This document shows, piece by piece, positions 39,600-47,975 of a stretch of DNA of 64,000 nt. The DNA is from Primorskyibacter flagellatus (GTDB lineage: Bacteria > Pseudomonadota > Alphaproteobacteria > Rhodobacterales > Rhodobacteraceae): NCBI RefSeq assembly GCF_900176485.1, contig NZ_FWYD01000004.1, forward strand, positions 229,965 through 293,964, written 5' to 3'. Numbering within the stretch: the first letter of the stretch is position 1; every line of letters begins with the position of its first letter. The notes under the pieces were generated by a model, which saw nothing but the letters and a program-made list of their open reading frames with translations, ran no database searches and was not told where the DNA came from. A program made the position numbers and the translations under genes.

Positions 39600-39962
39600 T
39601 TAGTCCGCGATAAAGGCCTTGTAGGCGGCTTCATCCATGTAATCATCCATCGTCGAGGCATCCTCGATCTTCAGCTTGAAGAACCACGCATCGCCTTCGG
39701 GGTCGTCATTGACCTTGCCGGGCTCCTCGACGAGCACCTCGTTGACCTCGACCACCTCGCCGTCGATCGGTGCCAGAATATCCGACGCTGCCTTGACGCT
39801 TTCGATCACCACGATCTCGTCGTCGCGGGTAACGCTGGTGCCTATGTCTGGCAGTTCGACGAACACCACGTCGCCCAACTGTTCGGCCGCATGGGCGGTA
39901 ATTCCAACGGTGACGACATCGCCGTCAAGATCCAGCCACTCGTGTTCTTCCGTGTATTTCAT
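39600..39962 (-). CDS. gcvH: Glycine cleavage system H protein
   Basis: Lipoyl carrier protein of 120 aa that shuttles the aminomethyl group between P, T and L proteins. Lipoyl Lys in [13 protein letters not shown] (about residue 63); begins [26 protein letters not shown] lies before the ATG at 39962, and gcvT ends 19 nt upstream. Needs LipA (16.9-17.8 kb) or lipoate transfer for activity. Confidence 0.97.
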   Translation of the reverse strand: MKYTEEHEWLDLDGDVVTVGITAHAAEQLGDVVFVELPDIGTSVTRDDEIVVIESVKAASDILAPIDGEVVEVNEVLVEEPGKVNDDPEGDAWFFKLKIEDASTMDDYMDEAAYKAFIAD

Positions 39963-39981
39963 CGCGCTTTTTCCTTTATCG

Positions 39982-41106
39982 CTATCTTTTGAATCCGGGG
40001 GCCACGAACGGCAATGTCGCCACCGTGACCGGCAGGCGCTTGCCGCGCACATCCCCAAACAGTGCCGTGCCGGGCACAGCCAGATCAGCCGAAACATAGC
40101 CCATCGCCACCGGCGCGCCGATGGTCGGGCCAAATCCGCCGGATGTCACCTGTCCAATTGGCCTATCCGCCTCTTTCGAGGCAAAAAGTTGCACACCCTC
40201 GCGCATCGGCGCGCGACCATCAGGCAGCAGCCCCACGCGTTTGCGCGCAGGCCCTTCGGCCATCGCGGTCAGCAACCGTTCGGCGCCCGGAAATCCACCT
40301 GCACGCGCGCCCCCCTCGCGGCGCACTTTTTGAATGGCCCAGGTCAAGCCCGCGTCGACCGGGCTTGTGGCGCTGTCGATGTCATGGCCGTAAAGGCATA
40401 GCGCCGCCTCCAGCCGCAAACTGTCGCGCGCGCCAAGTCCGATGGGGTTCACATCCTCATGCGCCAGAAGCGCGCGAGCAAGATCCGCCGTGGCCGCCTC
40501 GGGCACCGAAATCTCGAACCCGTCCTCGCCGGTATAACCCGAGCGCGAGACCCAGCATTCCGCACCCGCAATCGGCAACGTCTCGACATCCATGAAGCGC
40601 ATGTCACGCACGCCGGGATGATGCTCTGCCAGAACCTCGACCGCCGCCGGCCCCTGCAAGGCCAAAAGCCCGCGGTTCCGGATCAGCTTTACCGTGATCT
40701 CCGGTTCCAGTGCGGCGCGCATACGCGCCAGATCCGCATCCTTGCAGGCCGCATTGACCACCACGAACAGATGATCGCCGCGATTGGCGATCATCAGATC
40801 ATCCTCGATCCCGCCATCTTCATTGGTAAAATACCCATAGCGCTGACGCCCCTCGGCCAGCCCCAGCACATCCACCGGCACCAGAGTTTCCAGCGCCAGG
40901 GCCGCGTCATCCGGATCACGGGCCCGCAGCACAACCTGCCCCATATGGCTGACATCGAACAGCCCTGCCTTGGTGCGCGTATGTTTGTGCTCCGCCATCA
41001 CGCCCGCGGGATATTGCACAGGCATTTCGTACCCGGCAAATGGCACCATCTTGGCACCCAGTTCGACATGCAGATCGTAGAGCGGTGTATGTTTCAGTTC
41101 TTCATC
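39982..41106 (-). CDS. gcvT: Glycine cleavage system aminomethyltransferase (T protein)
   Basis: Tetrahydrofolate-dependent aminomethyltransferase of about 374 aa. Family blocks: [48 protein letters not shown] and [18 protein letters not shown] at 41106 gives a standard length and lies after AGGGA; an ATG at 41169 is in frame but lies closer to the riboswitch, has no ribosome site and adds 21 unconserved residues. First gene of the gcv operon. Confidence 0.93.
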   Translation of the reverse strand, partial: DEELKHTPLYDLHVELGAKMVPFAGYEMPVQYPAGVMAEHKHTRTKAGLFDVSHMGQVVLRARDPDDAALALETLVPVDVLGLAEGRQRYGYFTNEDGGIEDDLMIANRGDHLFVVVNAACKDADLARMRAALEPEITVKLIRNRGLLALQGPAAVEVLAEHHPGVRDMRFMDVETLPIAGAECWVSRSGYTGEDGFEISVPEAATADLARALLAHEDVNPIGLGARDSLRLEAALCLYGHDIDSATSPVDAGLTWAIQKVRREGGARAGGFPGAERLLTAMAEGPARKRVGLLPDGRAPMREGVQLFASKEADRPIGQVTSGGFGPTIGAPVAMGYVSADLAVPGTALFGDVRGKRLPVTVATLPFVAPGFKR

Positions 41107-41199
41107 CAACGGCCCGTCTTTCCCTGTGTTCAGGATCCCGGAATTGCCCTTGTCGGAACGTACCGGCATCCGCGCATCGGTGTGATGCGGTTCGGATGC

Positions 41200-41370
41200 C
41201 CCCTCTGTCCTTTCGCCTGAGATCGTTATCCCTTCGGCGGATGCGGCTGTCGCGCATCTCTCTCCAGAGTTCTGTCACCCGCAAAGGTCCTTTGGGCCTG
41301 AGAGTTTCCGGGGCGGTTGCTCCTTCGGCACCGGTATGACCGGTTCTCCCTTCGCGGATTCGGTCCGAAG
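41200..41370 (-). ncRNA. Tandem glycine riboswitch
   Basis: Read on the minus strand, two aptamers follow one another. The first shows GCGAAGGGAGAACCGGT, GCCGAAGGAGCAACC, CTCTCAGG and AAAGGACC; the second shows ACTCTGGAGAGA, GCCGAAGGG, ATCTCAGGCGAAAGGACAGA. These are the conserved cores of the gcvT motif. It ends about 30 bases before the ATG alternative and about 95 bases before the likely TTG start of gcvT. Glycine binding is expected to turn gcvT-H-P on. Confidence 0.93.
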
Positions 41371-41856
41371 CTATTTGACCAATGCCGGCGAGGCAAGCGG
41401 TCTTTGGCGGGCGCGGCTGCAGGATTGCGCGGTCAGGATGTCGAACAAGGCGATATTGTCGCAAATCAGCCCGTCCAGCGTGACCGGATCAAGGGTTTCA
41501 TAAAAAGCCTCTGCCGCCCGAACAAGCGCTTGCCGCAAGCGGCAACAGGCCGTCAGCGGGCAGGTATTGTCAACATCAGCAAAACACTCGGCAAGCGGGA
41601 CTGGGGATTCGAGCTTGCGGAACACCTCGCCGATCACGATTTGACGGGGCGCATGGGCTAGTTGCAAACCGCCATTGCGGCCCCGCTGCGTGTACAGATA
41701 GCCCAACTGCGCCAATTGGTTGATGATCTGCGCGAGATGGTTTTCGGACGCATTGCAGCATTGCGCAATTTCCGCTTTCGTCACCAGCCGGTCAGGATTG
41801 GCCGCACAAAACATCAGCACCCGCATGGCGATGTTGGTTCGTTTGGTGATGCGCAA
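41371..41856 (-). CDS. Rrf2-family transcriptional regulator, NsrR type
   Basis: Protein of 161 aa. Winged helix near the N-terminus (TNIAMRVLMFCAANPDRLVT, then ASENHLAQIINQLAQLGYLY) and three cluster-ligand cysteines spaced C-X7-C-X5-C (CFADVDNTC then CPLTACC), the [Fe-S] arrangement of NO-sensing NsrR. GGAGGG precedes TTG 41856 (MRITKRTNIAM), so that start is chosen over a frame to 41931. Divergent from the gamma-glutamylcyclotransferase-like gene. Targets in this window are not known; cytochrome c' is a conceivable NO-defence target elsewhere in the segment. Confidence 0.88.
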   Translation of the reverse strand: MRITKRTNIAMRVLMFCAANPDRLVTKAEIAQCCNASENHLAQIINQLAQLGYLYTQRGRNGGLQLAHAPRQIVIGEVFRKLESPVPLAECFADVDNTCPLTACCRLRQALVRAAEAFYETLDPVTLDGLICDNIALFDILTAQSCSRARQRPLASPALVK

Positions 41857-41953
41857 GACCTGCCCTCCCTGCTGAAGCCGTTGACAGCCACATTGCGCCG
41901 GAAAACAGAAAAGCGGTTTGACACAGGTCAAGGGCGTAGCACAAACATGCCTG

Positions 41954-42532
41954 ATGAATGCATTTTTCTTCGGCTATGGCAGCCTGGTCAACACCGCCAC
42001 CCATTCATATGCCGGACAGTTTCCGGCGACAGCCCATGGATGGCAACGCGCCTGGCGGTGCGTCGCCGGTCGCAAGGCGACGTTTCTGACGGTGATCGAA
42101 GCTCCGGGCATGAGTATTGACGGGCTGGTGGCCGAAGTGCCGGGCCGGGACTGGCGCGCGCTGGACGCGCGGGAGGCAAGTTACGACCGGCTGGATGCGC
42201 GCCATTGCATCGGCTCCGGTGCTTTGACGGATGTGCGCGAATTGGCAATCTATGCGATCCCACCTGACACGTTTGCGCCGCCAAGCGCGGAGAGCCCCAT
42301 TTTGCTGAGCTATATTGACGTGGTTATGCAGGGCTATCTGAAGGTCTTCGGCCGATCCGGTGCCGAGATGTTTGTCGAGACCACAACCGGCTGGAATACC
42401 CCGATTTTGGACGACCGCAGAACCCCGGTCTATCCGCGCCATCAACGCCTGAGCGCGATTGAAAGCAGCTTTGTCGACGGCGTGTTGCGTGAGGTCGGCG
42501 CTGATATTCTTGACGTCACACAGCCCTGCTGA
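41954..42532 (+). CDS. Gamma-glutamylcyclotransferase-like protein
   Basis: Protein of 192 aa with the GGCT fold marker NAFFFGYGSLVNTATHSYAG at the start (nucleotide or glutamyl-binding loop YGSL) and further family segments GLVAEVPGRDWRALDAREAS and YDRLDAR. Proteins of this fold cleave gamma-glutamyl amines or glutathione-derived peptides. A perfect TTGACA lies about 35 bp upstream (41921-41926), but the -10 is poor. Substrate unknown. Confidence 0.8.
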   Translation: MNAFFFGYGSLVNTATHSYAGQFPATAHGWQRAWRCVAGRKATFLTVIEAPGMSIDGLVAEVPGRDWRALDAREASYDRLDARHCIGSGALTDVRELAIYAIPPDTFAPPSAESPILLSYIDVVMQGYLKVFGRSGAEMFVETTTGWNTPILDDRRTPVYPRHQRLSAIESSFVDGVLREVGADILDVTQPC

Positions 42533-42594
42533 AAGGTTTCGGATCGGCTGACGCCGATCCGACCGGCGCGGGCTGTCGCCCGCGCAACACCTTT
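42532..42594. repeat. Three-way-junction element (two hairpins in an outer stem)
   Basis: An outer stem AAAGGT (42532-42537)/ACCTTT (42589-42594) encloses two perfect 8-bp hairpins: GGATCGGC-TGAC-GCCGATCC (42541-42560) and GCGCGGGC-TGTC-GCCCGCGC (42566-42585). The first base overlaps the last base of the upstream stop codon. It may end transcription, protect the mRNA 3' end or be a mobile-element scar. Confidence 0.7.
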
Positions 42595-42636
42595 GAAACT
42601 CGATTATTCAGAAACCGAAGCGTGGCGATTGTGGCC

Positions 42637-42695
42637 GATGTCGGAGCGAGGGGCCAGTCCATCGTGCTCCCCGGAGTGTTTTGGCCGAGAAGAAG
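42637..42695 (-). repeat. Dispersed intergenic repeat, copy 2
   Basis: On the minus strand it reads CTTCTTCTCGGCCAAAACAC then TCCGGGGAGCACGATGGACT, then GGCCCCTCGCTCCGACATC. It matches the copy at 44166 along most of its length, in inverted orientation, with gltX in between. Confidence 0.75.
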
Positions 42696-42707
42696 TTATA
42701 AGTGGGC

Positions 42708-44036
42708 TTAGAGGCTGCGGGCGCGCACCACTTGCAGCAAGGGCATCACGTCGGCCATTTCCGGACCATGGCTCTGGCCGGTCAGAGCCTTGCGCAGCGG
42801 CATGAACAGGCCCTTGCCTTTGCGGCCGGTGGCTTGTTTCACTTCCGTGGTCCATTTCCCCCAAGTCTCGCCGTCGAACGGTCCCTCGGGCAGCAAGGCC
42901 ATCGCCTGAACGATGAAGTCACGATCCTCTTCGGCGATCTCTGGTTCTGCGCCTTCGCGGAACATCAACCACCAGCGTGCCAGATCGGCGCGCGTGGTAA
43001 TGTTGTCGCGAGTCACGGTCCAGAAACGCTCTGCCAGACTATCCGGCACTCCGAGCGCCGCAATGTCAGAGGCGACCTCGGACAAATCAAGCCGTTGCAG
43101 ATAATGCGCGGTCAGCGGGAACAGGTCCTGCACGTCAAATTTGGTGGGCGCGGCACCGAAACGCGAGATGTCGAACCCCTCGACAAGTTCCGCGACCGAC
43201 CCTTTCAACTCGATGGGATCGGCGGAACCCAGCCGCGCCATGAGGCTCAGCAGTGCTGCCGGTTCGATCCCCTGAGAACGCAGATCGCGCAGGGACAGCG
43301 TACCAAGCCGCTTGGACAGCGCCTCTCCCTGAGGCCCGGTCAGCAACGAGTGATGCGCGAATTGTGGAACCGCGCCGCCAAGCGCCTGAATGATCTGAAT
43401 CTGGGTCGCGGTGTTCGTCACATGGTCTGACCCGCGCACCACATCGGTCACACCCATTTCGGTGTCATCCACCACGGAGGCCAGAGTGTAGAGCACCTGC
43501 CCGTCGCCGCGGATCAGCACCGGATCCGACACGCTGGCCGCATCAATCGAGATATCGCCAAGGATACCGTCCCGCCATTCGATCCGTTCGTGATCCAGCT
43601 TGAACCGCCAGTGGCCTTGGCCACGTTCGGCACGCAGGTTGTCCTTCTCGGCTTCTGTAAGCGCCAGAGCCGCGCGATCGTAGACCGGCGGCTTGCCCAT
43701 GTTCAACTGTTTCTTACGCTTGAGGTCCAGCTCTGTCGGTGTCTCGAAACATTCGTAGAACCGACCCATTTCGCGCAGTTTATCGGCAGCTTCTCCATAG
43801 CGATCCAGCCGCTTTGACTGACGCTCAACCCGGTCCCAGGTCAGGCCCAACCACTCCAGATCCTGCTTGAGCGCGTCGACATAGGCTTCCTTCGACCGCT
43901 CCGGATCGGTGTCATCGATGCGCAGGATGAAGCTGCCGCCAGATTGGCGAGCGATCAGGTAGTTCATCAGCGCAGTGCGCAGATTTCCGACATGAATATA
44001 GCCGGTGGGCGATGGGGCAAAACGGGTGGTGGTCAT
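42708..44036 (-). CDS. gltX: Glutamyl-tRNA synthetase
   Basis: Class I synthetase of 442 aa. The HIGH-type motif is in FAPSPTGYIHVGNLRTALM and the KMSKS-type motif is LSKRLG; ILRIDDTDPERSKEAYVDAL and SDHVTNTATQIQIIQALG are family blocks. Alphaproteobacteria usually carry two GltX proteins, one of them serving tRNA-Gln; this one is of the shorter GltX type. AGGAGA lies before ATG 44036. It is flanked by inverted copies of a dispersed repeat. Confidence 0.95.
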   Translation of the reverse strand: MTTTRFAPSPTGYIHVGNLRTALMNYLIARQSGGSFILRIDDTDPERSKEAYVDALKQDLEWLGLTWDRVERQSKRLDRYGEAADKLREMGRFYECFETPTELDLKRKKQLNMGKPPVYDRAALALTEAEKDNLRAERGQGHWRFKLDHERIEWRDGILGDISIDAASVSDPVLIRGDGQVLYTLASVVDDTEMGVTDVVRGSDHVTNTATQIQIIQALGGAVPQFAHHSLLTGPQGEALSKRLGTLSLRDLRSQGIEPAALLSLMARLGSADPIELKGSVAELVEGFDISRFGAAPTKFDVQDLFPLTAHYLQRLDLSEVASDIAALGVPDSLAERFWTVTRDNITTRADLARWWLMFREGAEPEIAEEDRDFIVQAMALLPEGPFDGETWGKWTTEVKQATGRKGKGLFMPLRKALTGQSHGPEMADVMPLLQVVRARSL

Positions 44037-44258
44037 TCTGTCTCTCCTGTTGAGCGATGGAATTTCACAGACCCGGCGGTTTGTCCATATCCATGGAGGA
44101 TCCCGCCTTTCCTGGCAACGTTCCAGCACGCGCCCTTCCTGTATGCCACAAATGCCAATCCGCCTCTTCTTCTTGGCTTCAATACTCCGGGGAGTGCGAG
44201 GGGCTGGCCCCTCGCTCCCACATCAGCCACCACGTATATCACGCCTGATCGCGCGAAA
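44037..44258. other. Intergenic region gltX / leuA
   Basis: About 220 bases with no gene. It contains the gltX promoter region, the dispersed repeat copy 3 and precedes the leuA terminator. Confidence 0.5.
44166..44226 (+). repeat. Dispersed intergenic repeat, copy 3, with hairpin
   Basis: Starts CTTCTTCTTGGCTTCAATAC, then TCCGGGGAGT, and contains a perfect hairpin GCGAGGGG-CTGG-CCCCTCGC at 44196-44215. It is the inverted counterpart of copy 2, about 1.5 kb away across gltX. Confidence 0.75.
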
Positions 44259-44284
44259 ACGGCCCCGCGCATCGCCGGGGCCGT
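44259..44284 (-). terminator. Rho-independent terminator of leuA
   Basis: On the minus strand ACGGCCCCG pairs with CGGGGCCGT around an 8-base loop, followed by TTTTCG. It lies 35 bases after the leuA stop. Confidence 0.85.
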
Positions 44285-44319
44285 CTATCTTCCAAATATT
44301 CGCGATGCCCGAAAGCCGA

Positions 44320-45891
44320 TCAGCTGACGTCCTTGTAGCTGACCTCGCGTGCGTCCGCACCGGGGCCTGCCTTGTCGCGGCGCACCAGCAATCGGTTCAG
44401 GGCGTTCACATAGGCCTTGGCCGAGGCGACGACCGTATCGGTATTGGCCGACTGGCCGGTGGCGATCATGCCGTCCTCTTCCAGACGCACGCTGACCGTG
44501 GCCTGCGCATCGGTGCCTTCGGTTACGGCGTTAACCTGATAGAGTTGCAGCTTCGCCATGTTCGGATGCACGGCGCGGATCGCCTTGAAGGTCGCATCGA
44601 CCGGGCCGTCGCCTTCGCAAGTGGCAGACAGTTCCTTGCCGTCCACTTCCATCTCCAGCACCGCCTCGGCCGGGCCACCGGTGCCGCAGATCACCCGAAG
44701 GGACACGATCTGAAGCCGGTCCGCCGCATCCTCGGTCGCCGCCGTGACAAGCGCCAGAATATCCTCGTCGAACACTTCTTTCTTGCGGTCGGCCAATTCC
44801 TTGAACCGCACGAAGATGTCTTTCAGCTGGTTGTCGCCGACATCCACACCCAGATCCCGCAGCTTGGCGCGCAACGCGGCGCGTCCTGAATGCTTGCCCA
44901 GTGGCAGGGATGTGCCGGCAAGGCCCACATCTTCGGGGCGCATGATCTCAAACGTTTCGGCGTTCTTCAGCATGCCGTCCTGATGGATGCCGCTCTCGTG
45001 GGCAAAGGCATTCTTGCCGACGATGGCCTTGTTGAACTGCACCGCAAAGCCCGACACGGTCGCCACCCGGCGCGAGATATGCATGATCTTGCGGGTGTCG
45101 ATGCCGGTGTCGAAGGGCATGATGTCGCCGCGCACTTTCAGCGCCATCACGACCTCTTCCAAGGCCGTATTGCCCGCGCGTTCCCCCAGCCCGTTGATCG
45201 TGCATTCGATCTGCCGCGCGCCGGCCTCGACAGCGGCAAGGCTGTTGGCCGTCGCCATGCCAAGGTCATTATGGCAATGCGTGGCCCAGACAACATCCGT
45301 GCCGCCTGGCACTTCGGCAATCAGACGTCGGATCAGATCGGCGCTTTCGCGCGGTGCCGTGTATCCAACAGTATCGGGGATGTTGATCGTGGTGGCCCCC
45401 GCCTTGATGGCGATCTCGCAAACGCGGGCAAGGTAGTCCCATTCGGTCCGCGTCGCATCCATCGGCGACCACTGCACATTGTCGCACAGGTTGCGGGCAT
45501 GGCTGACCGTCTCGTGGATGCGGTCGGCCATCTCGTCCTGCGTCAGGTTCGGGATCGCGCGATGCAGGGGCGACGTTCCGATGAAGGTATGAATGCGCGG
45601 CTGGGCTGCATGCTTCACGGCCTCCCAGCAGCGGTCGATATCGGGCAATTGCGCCCGCGCCAGACCGCAAATCACCGAGTTCTTCGAGCGTTGCGCAATC
45701 TGGGACACGGCGACGAAATCACCCTCCGAGGCGATCGGAAATCCCGCCTCGATGATGTCCACGCCCATATCGTCCAGAAGCTCGGCAATCTCCAGCTTTT
45801 CGTCATGGGTCATGGTGGCGCCGGGGGATTGCTCGCCGTCGCGCAAGGTGGTGTCAAAGATCACCACGCGGTCTTTGGTAGTATCTGTCAT
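44320..45891 (-). CDS. leuA: 2-isopropylmalate synthase
   Basis: First enzyme of leucine synthesis, 523 aa: condenses acetyl-CoA with 2-oxoisovalerate. Motifs: IFDTTLRDGEQSPGA at the N-terminus, THCHNDLGMATANSLAAVEA with metal-binding His pair, and a C-terminal regulatory domain (AKLQLYQVNAVTEGTDAQA) that binds leucine. ATG 45891 has AAGGA eight bases upstream. A leucine-rich leader peptide precedes it, so expression is likely attenuated by leucine supply. Confidence 0.96.
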   Translation of the reverse strand: MTDTTKDRVVIFDTTLRDGEQSPGATMTHDEKLEIAELLDDMGVDIIEAGFPIASEGDFVAVSQIAQRSKNSVICGLARAQLPDIDRCWEAVKHAAQPRIHTFIGTSPLHRAIPNLTQDEMADRIHETVSHARNLCDNVQWSPMDATRTEWDYLARVCEIAIKAGATTINIPDTVGYTAPRESADLIRRLIAEVPGGTDVVWATHCHNDLGMATANSLAAVEAGARQIECTINGLGERAGNTALEEVVMALKVRGDIMPFDTGIDTRKIMHISRRVATVSGFAVQFNKAIVGKNAFAHESGIHQDGMLKNAETFEIMRPEDVGLAGTSLPLGKHSGRAALRAKLRDLGVDVGDNQLKDIFVRFKELADRKKEVFDEDILALVTAATEDAADRLQIVSLRVICGTGGPAEAVLEMEVDGKELSATCEGDGPVDATFKAIRAVHPNMAKLQLYQVNAVTEGTDAQATVSVRLEEDGMIATGQSANTDTVVASAKAYVNALNRLLVRRDKAGPGADAREVSYKDVS

Positions 45892-45918
45892 GGGGTATTT
45901 CCTTTGGTTCTCCAAGTG

Positions 45919-45974
45919 TTCGGGCGCGAACGAAGCCTCCTCTGAGCGGTCGCGCCGAACGGCACGCTCAGAGG
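45919..45974 (-). promoter_or_regulatory. leu attenuator-like structure
   Basis: CCTCTGAGCG and CGCTCAGAGG (45974-45965 and 45948-45939) form a perfect 10-bp stem that starts in the last Leu codon and stop of the leader peptide. Its loop (45959-45950) can instead pair with 45929-45919 (one bulge). The two pairings exclude each other or form a pseudoknot. No U-run follows, so a simple intrinsic terminator is not present. Confidence 0.65.
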
Positions 45975-46051
45975 CGACTTAGGAGAAGCAGACCAGCTGA
46001 CAGTGCCGCCGAAAGGCGGGCACGGGTCGCAATATGGCCTTGGGTCAACAT
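45968..46051 (-). CDS. leuL: leu operon leader peptide
   Basis: ORF of 27 aa ending GLLLLSRL. The four consecutive Leu codons (CTG CTT CTC CTA) are all different, and a fifth (CTC) precedes the TGA. It lies 77 bases before leuA, with a stem overlapping its stop. A TATAGT box at 46064-46059 would place the transcript start at or a base or two before the ATG, so the peptide may be leaderless. Its function follows from the known Leu-codon attenuation mechanism; not shown directly. Confidence 0.8.
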   Translation of the reverse strand: MLTQGHIATRARLSAALSAGLLLLSRL

Positions 46052-46058
46052 GGGGGTG

Positions 46059-46064
46059 ACTATA
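46059..46064 (-). promoter_or_regulatory. -10 box of the leu operon
   Basis: TATAGT on the minus strand, seven bases before the leader ATG. Upstream there is a CCCC-rich stretch and no good -35, so the promoter may need an activator. A GGGGTTTTCCCC inverted repeat lies just upstream. Confidence 0.45.
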
Positions 46065-46361
46065 CGGGTTTTGTTGCGGGGGAAAACCCCTTTTTTGACG
46101 CAGAAAATCATCATGGCCCGCAATTGTTTGAAACACCGCGTCGCGACGTCGCCGGGACTGAAACACACAGTGACCATCGGTGCGTCGGGCGGGATCGGCG
46201 CGGCGCTGGTGCTGAAACATGCGCTGCGCCTGTCGCCGAGTGATCCGCCCAGACAATCGTCCTGCAAGCGGGGTGTCATGGCGCAGCCCCGGCTTCAGCA
46301 TGGGCCACGCTCTGTTTTAGGACAAGGCTGACGCCCTGCACGCAAGGTGCTGCTCGTTGGT
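46065..46361. other. Intergenic region leu leader / MORN gene
   Basis: About 300 bases with no supported gene. A plus-strand frame carries HTVTIGASGGIGAALVLKHA (about 46160-46220), which resembles the NAD-binding start of a short-chain dehydrogenase, but nothing further downstream fits, so at most a small remnant is present. Confidence 0.4.
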
Positions 46362-47819
46362 TCAGCCGCCGTCGGCAGGGCTGTCGGTTGCGTCCTCCGC
46401 CCCCTCGGCAGGCAGTGTTTCGCCATCGGTCAGTGCGCCGTTTTCCCAACTGCCGGTCGCCTGTTCGCCGGTGGTATAGCGCATCGTGCCTTCGCCCTGA
46501 CGTTTGCCGGCCTGGAACGTGCCTTCATAGATGTCACCGTTCAGATAGGTGGCCGTACCTTCGCCGCTGATCTCGCCACCGCTCCAGTCGCCTTCATATT
46601 TGAACCCGTCGGCCATCACGATCGCGCCTTCGCCTTCGCGTTGGCCATCGACGAACTGGCCGGTATACACCGTGCCGTCCGGGTAGGTCGCCGTGCCCTG
46701 CCCGTGGCGCTGACCGTCCTGCCAGTCTCCTTCGTAGCGGTAACCGTCGGCATAGGTCATCACCCCGTAGCCATGATTGCGGGCGTTCTTGAACTCGCCC
46801 TCATAGACCAGCCCGCTGGGATAGGTTGCGCGGCCCTTGCCCTCAATGACGCCATCGACCCAGTCGCCCTCGTAGGTCGACCCGTCGGGGTAGACGATAC
46901 GGCCTGTGCCATTGGCCAGATCACCGCTGAATTCGCCGGTGTAGACCGAGCCATCGGGATAGACGACTTCGCCCTGCCCCTCGATCTGCCCCGCGATCCA
47001 GTTGCCGGTATATTTATAGCCATCGGCACCGATGAACGTTCCTTGCCCTTCACGCTGGTCGTCGCGGAACGCGCCCTCGTAGACATCGCCATTGGCGTAG
47101 TCCACGCGGCCCTGCCCTTGCCTGCGTCCGGCCACCAGCTCTCCTTCGTAGACATCGCCATTGGGCTGGGTCAGCTTGCCTTCGCCCTCGATCTGACCAC
47201 CACGCCACATACCCTCATAGATCAGCCCGTCTTCCATCGTCAGCTTGCCCTGACCTTCGCGGGCACCATTGGCGATGCGCCCGACATAGACAGAGCCATC
47301 GGGATAGGTGATCGTGCCATTGCCTTCCTTCACGCCGTTGACCCAGTCACCCTCGTAGACATAGCCGCCGGGGCTGGTCATGGTGCCGCGCCCGTGATGC
47401 ATGGCGTTTTGAAAGCTGCCCTCGTAGCGCACGCCGTTGGCATAGACCGCGACACCCTGTCCGGTGATCTGGCCGTCGACCCAAGTGCCCTCGTAAGTGC
47501 CGCCATCGGTGAAGACGATCTTGCCGTCGCCATCGGGCTTGCCCTTGGCAAAACTGCCCTCAAAGACCGAGCCGTTGGGAAAGCGTGCAACGCCCTTGCC
47601 CTTGATCTCTCCCTCGACCCACTGGCCGGTATATTCGTATCCGTTGGGCAGCCTGTAAGTGCCGGTGCCGTCCTGAAGCCCGTTCTGGAACGTGCCTTCA
47701 TAGACACCGCCATCGTCATATTGCTTGGTGATGACCTCGGCGTCCTGCGCGGCGGCGCTGCCGCCCAGCACGATAAGCGTGGCGATCAGCCCCCAATGGC
47801 GTCGGTGATTGGCTGTCAT
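46362..47819 (-). CDS. Exported MORN-repeat protein
   Basis: Protein of 485 aa built almost wholly of MORN repeats: about 18 clear 23-residue units of the form YEGxWxxGxxxGxGxxxxxDGxx run from about residue 38 to the C-terminus. A signal peptide (WGLIATLIVLGGSAAAQ) sends it to the periplasm or beyond. MORN repeats bind lipids or proteins and form long rigid ribbons. C-terminal tail is acidic (AEGAEDATDSPADGG). No neighbours indicate its job. Ribosome site is weak. Confidence 0.9.
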   Translation of the reverse strand: MTANHRRHWGLIATLIVLGGSAAAQDAEVITKQYDDGGVYEGTFQNGLQDGTGTYRLPNGYEYTGQWVEGEIKGKGVARFPNGSVFEGSFAKGKPDGDGKIVFTDGGTYEGTWVDGQITGQGVAVYANGVRYEGSFQNAMHHGRGTMTSPGGYVYEGDWVNGVKEGNGTITYPDGSVYVGRIANGAREGQGKLTMEDGLIYEGMWRGGQIEGEGKLTQPNGDVYEGELVAGRRQGQGRVDYANGDVYEGAFRDDQREGQGTFIGADGYKYTGNWIAGQIEGQGEVVYPDGSVYTGEFSGDLANGTGRIVYPDGSTYEGDWVDGVIEGKGRATYPSGLVYEGEFKNARNHGYGVMTYADGYRYEGDWQDGQRHGQGTATYPDGTVYTGQFVDGQREGEGAIVMADGFKYEGDWSGGEISGEGTATYLNGDIYEGTFQAGKRQGEGTMRYTTGEQATGSWENGALTDGETLPAEGAEDATDSPADGG

Positions 47820-47975
47820 TCTGCTTTTGCCCCCGGTGCGTGTCGTGCTGCCTCAAATCGCCTAGAAACTAGTTGACACCCCCGGCCAAGACAATGGCTT
47901 TTCCGGAACGCACTTTTCCTCGGGCGCCTATCTGCTAAACGGGTGGTCAAGGGCACATCTTCGAGAGGACACCCC

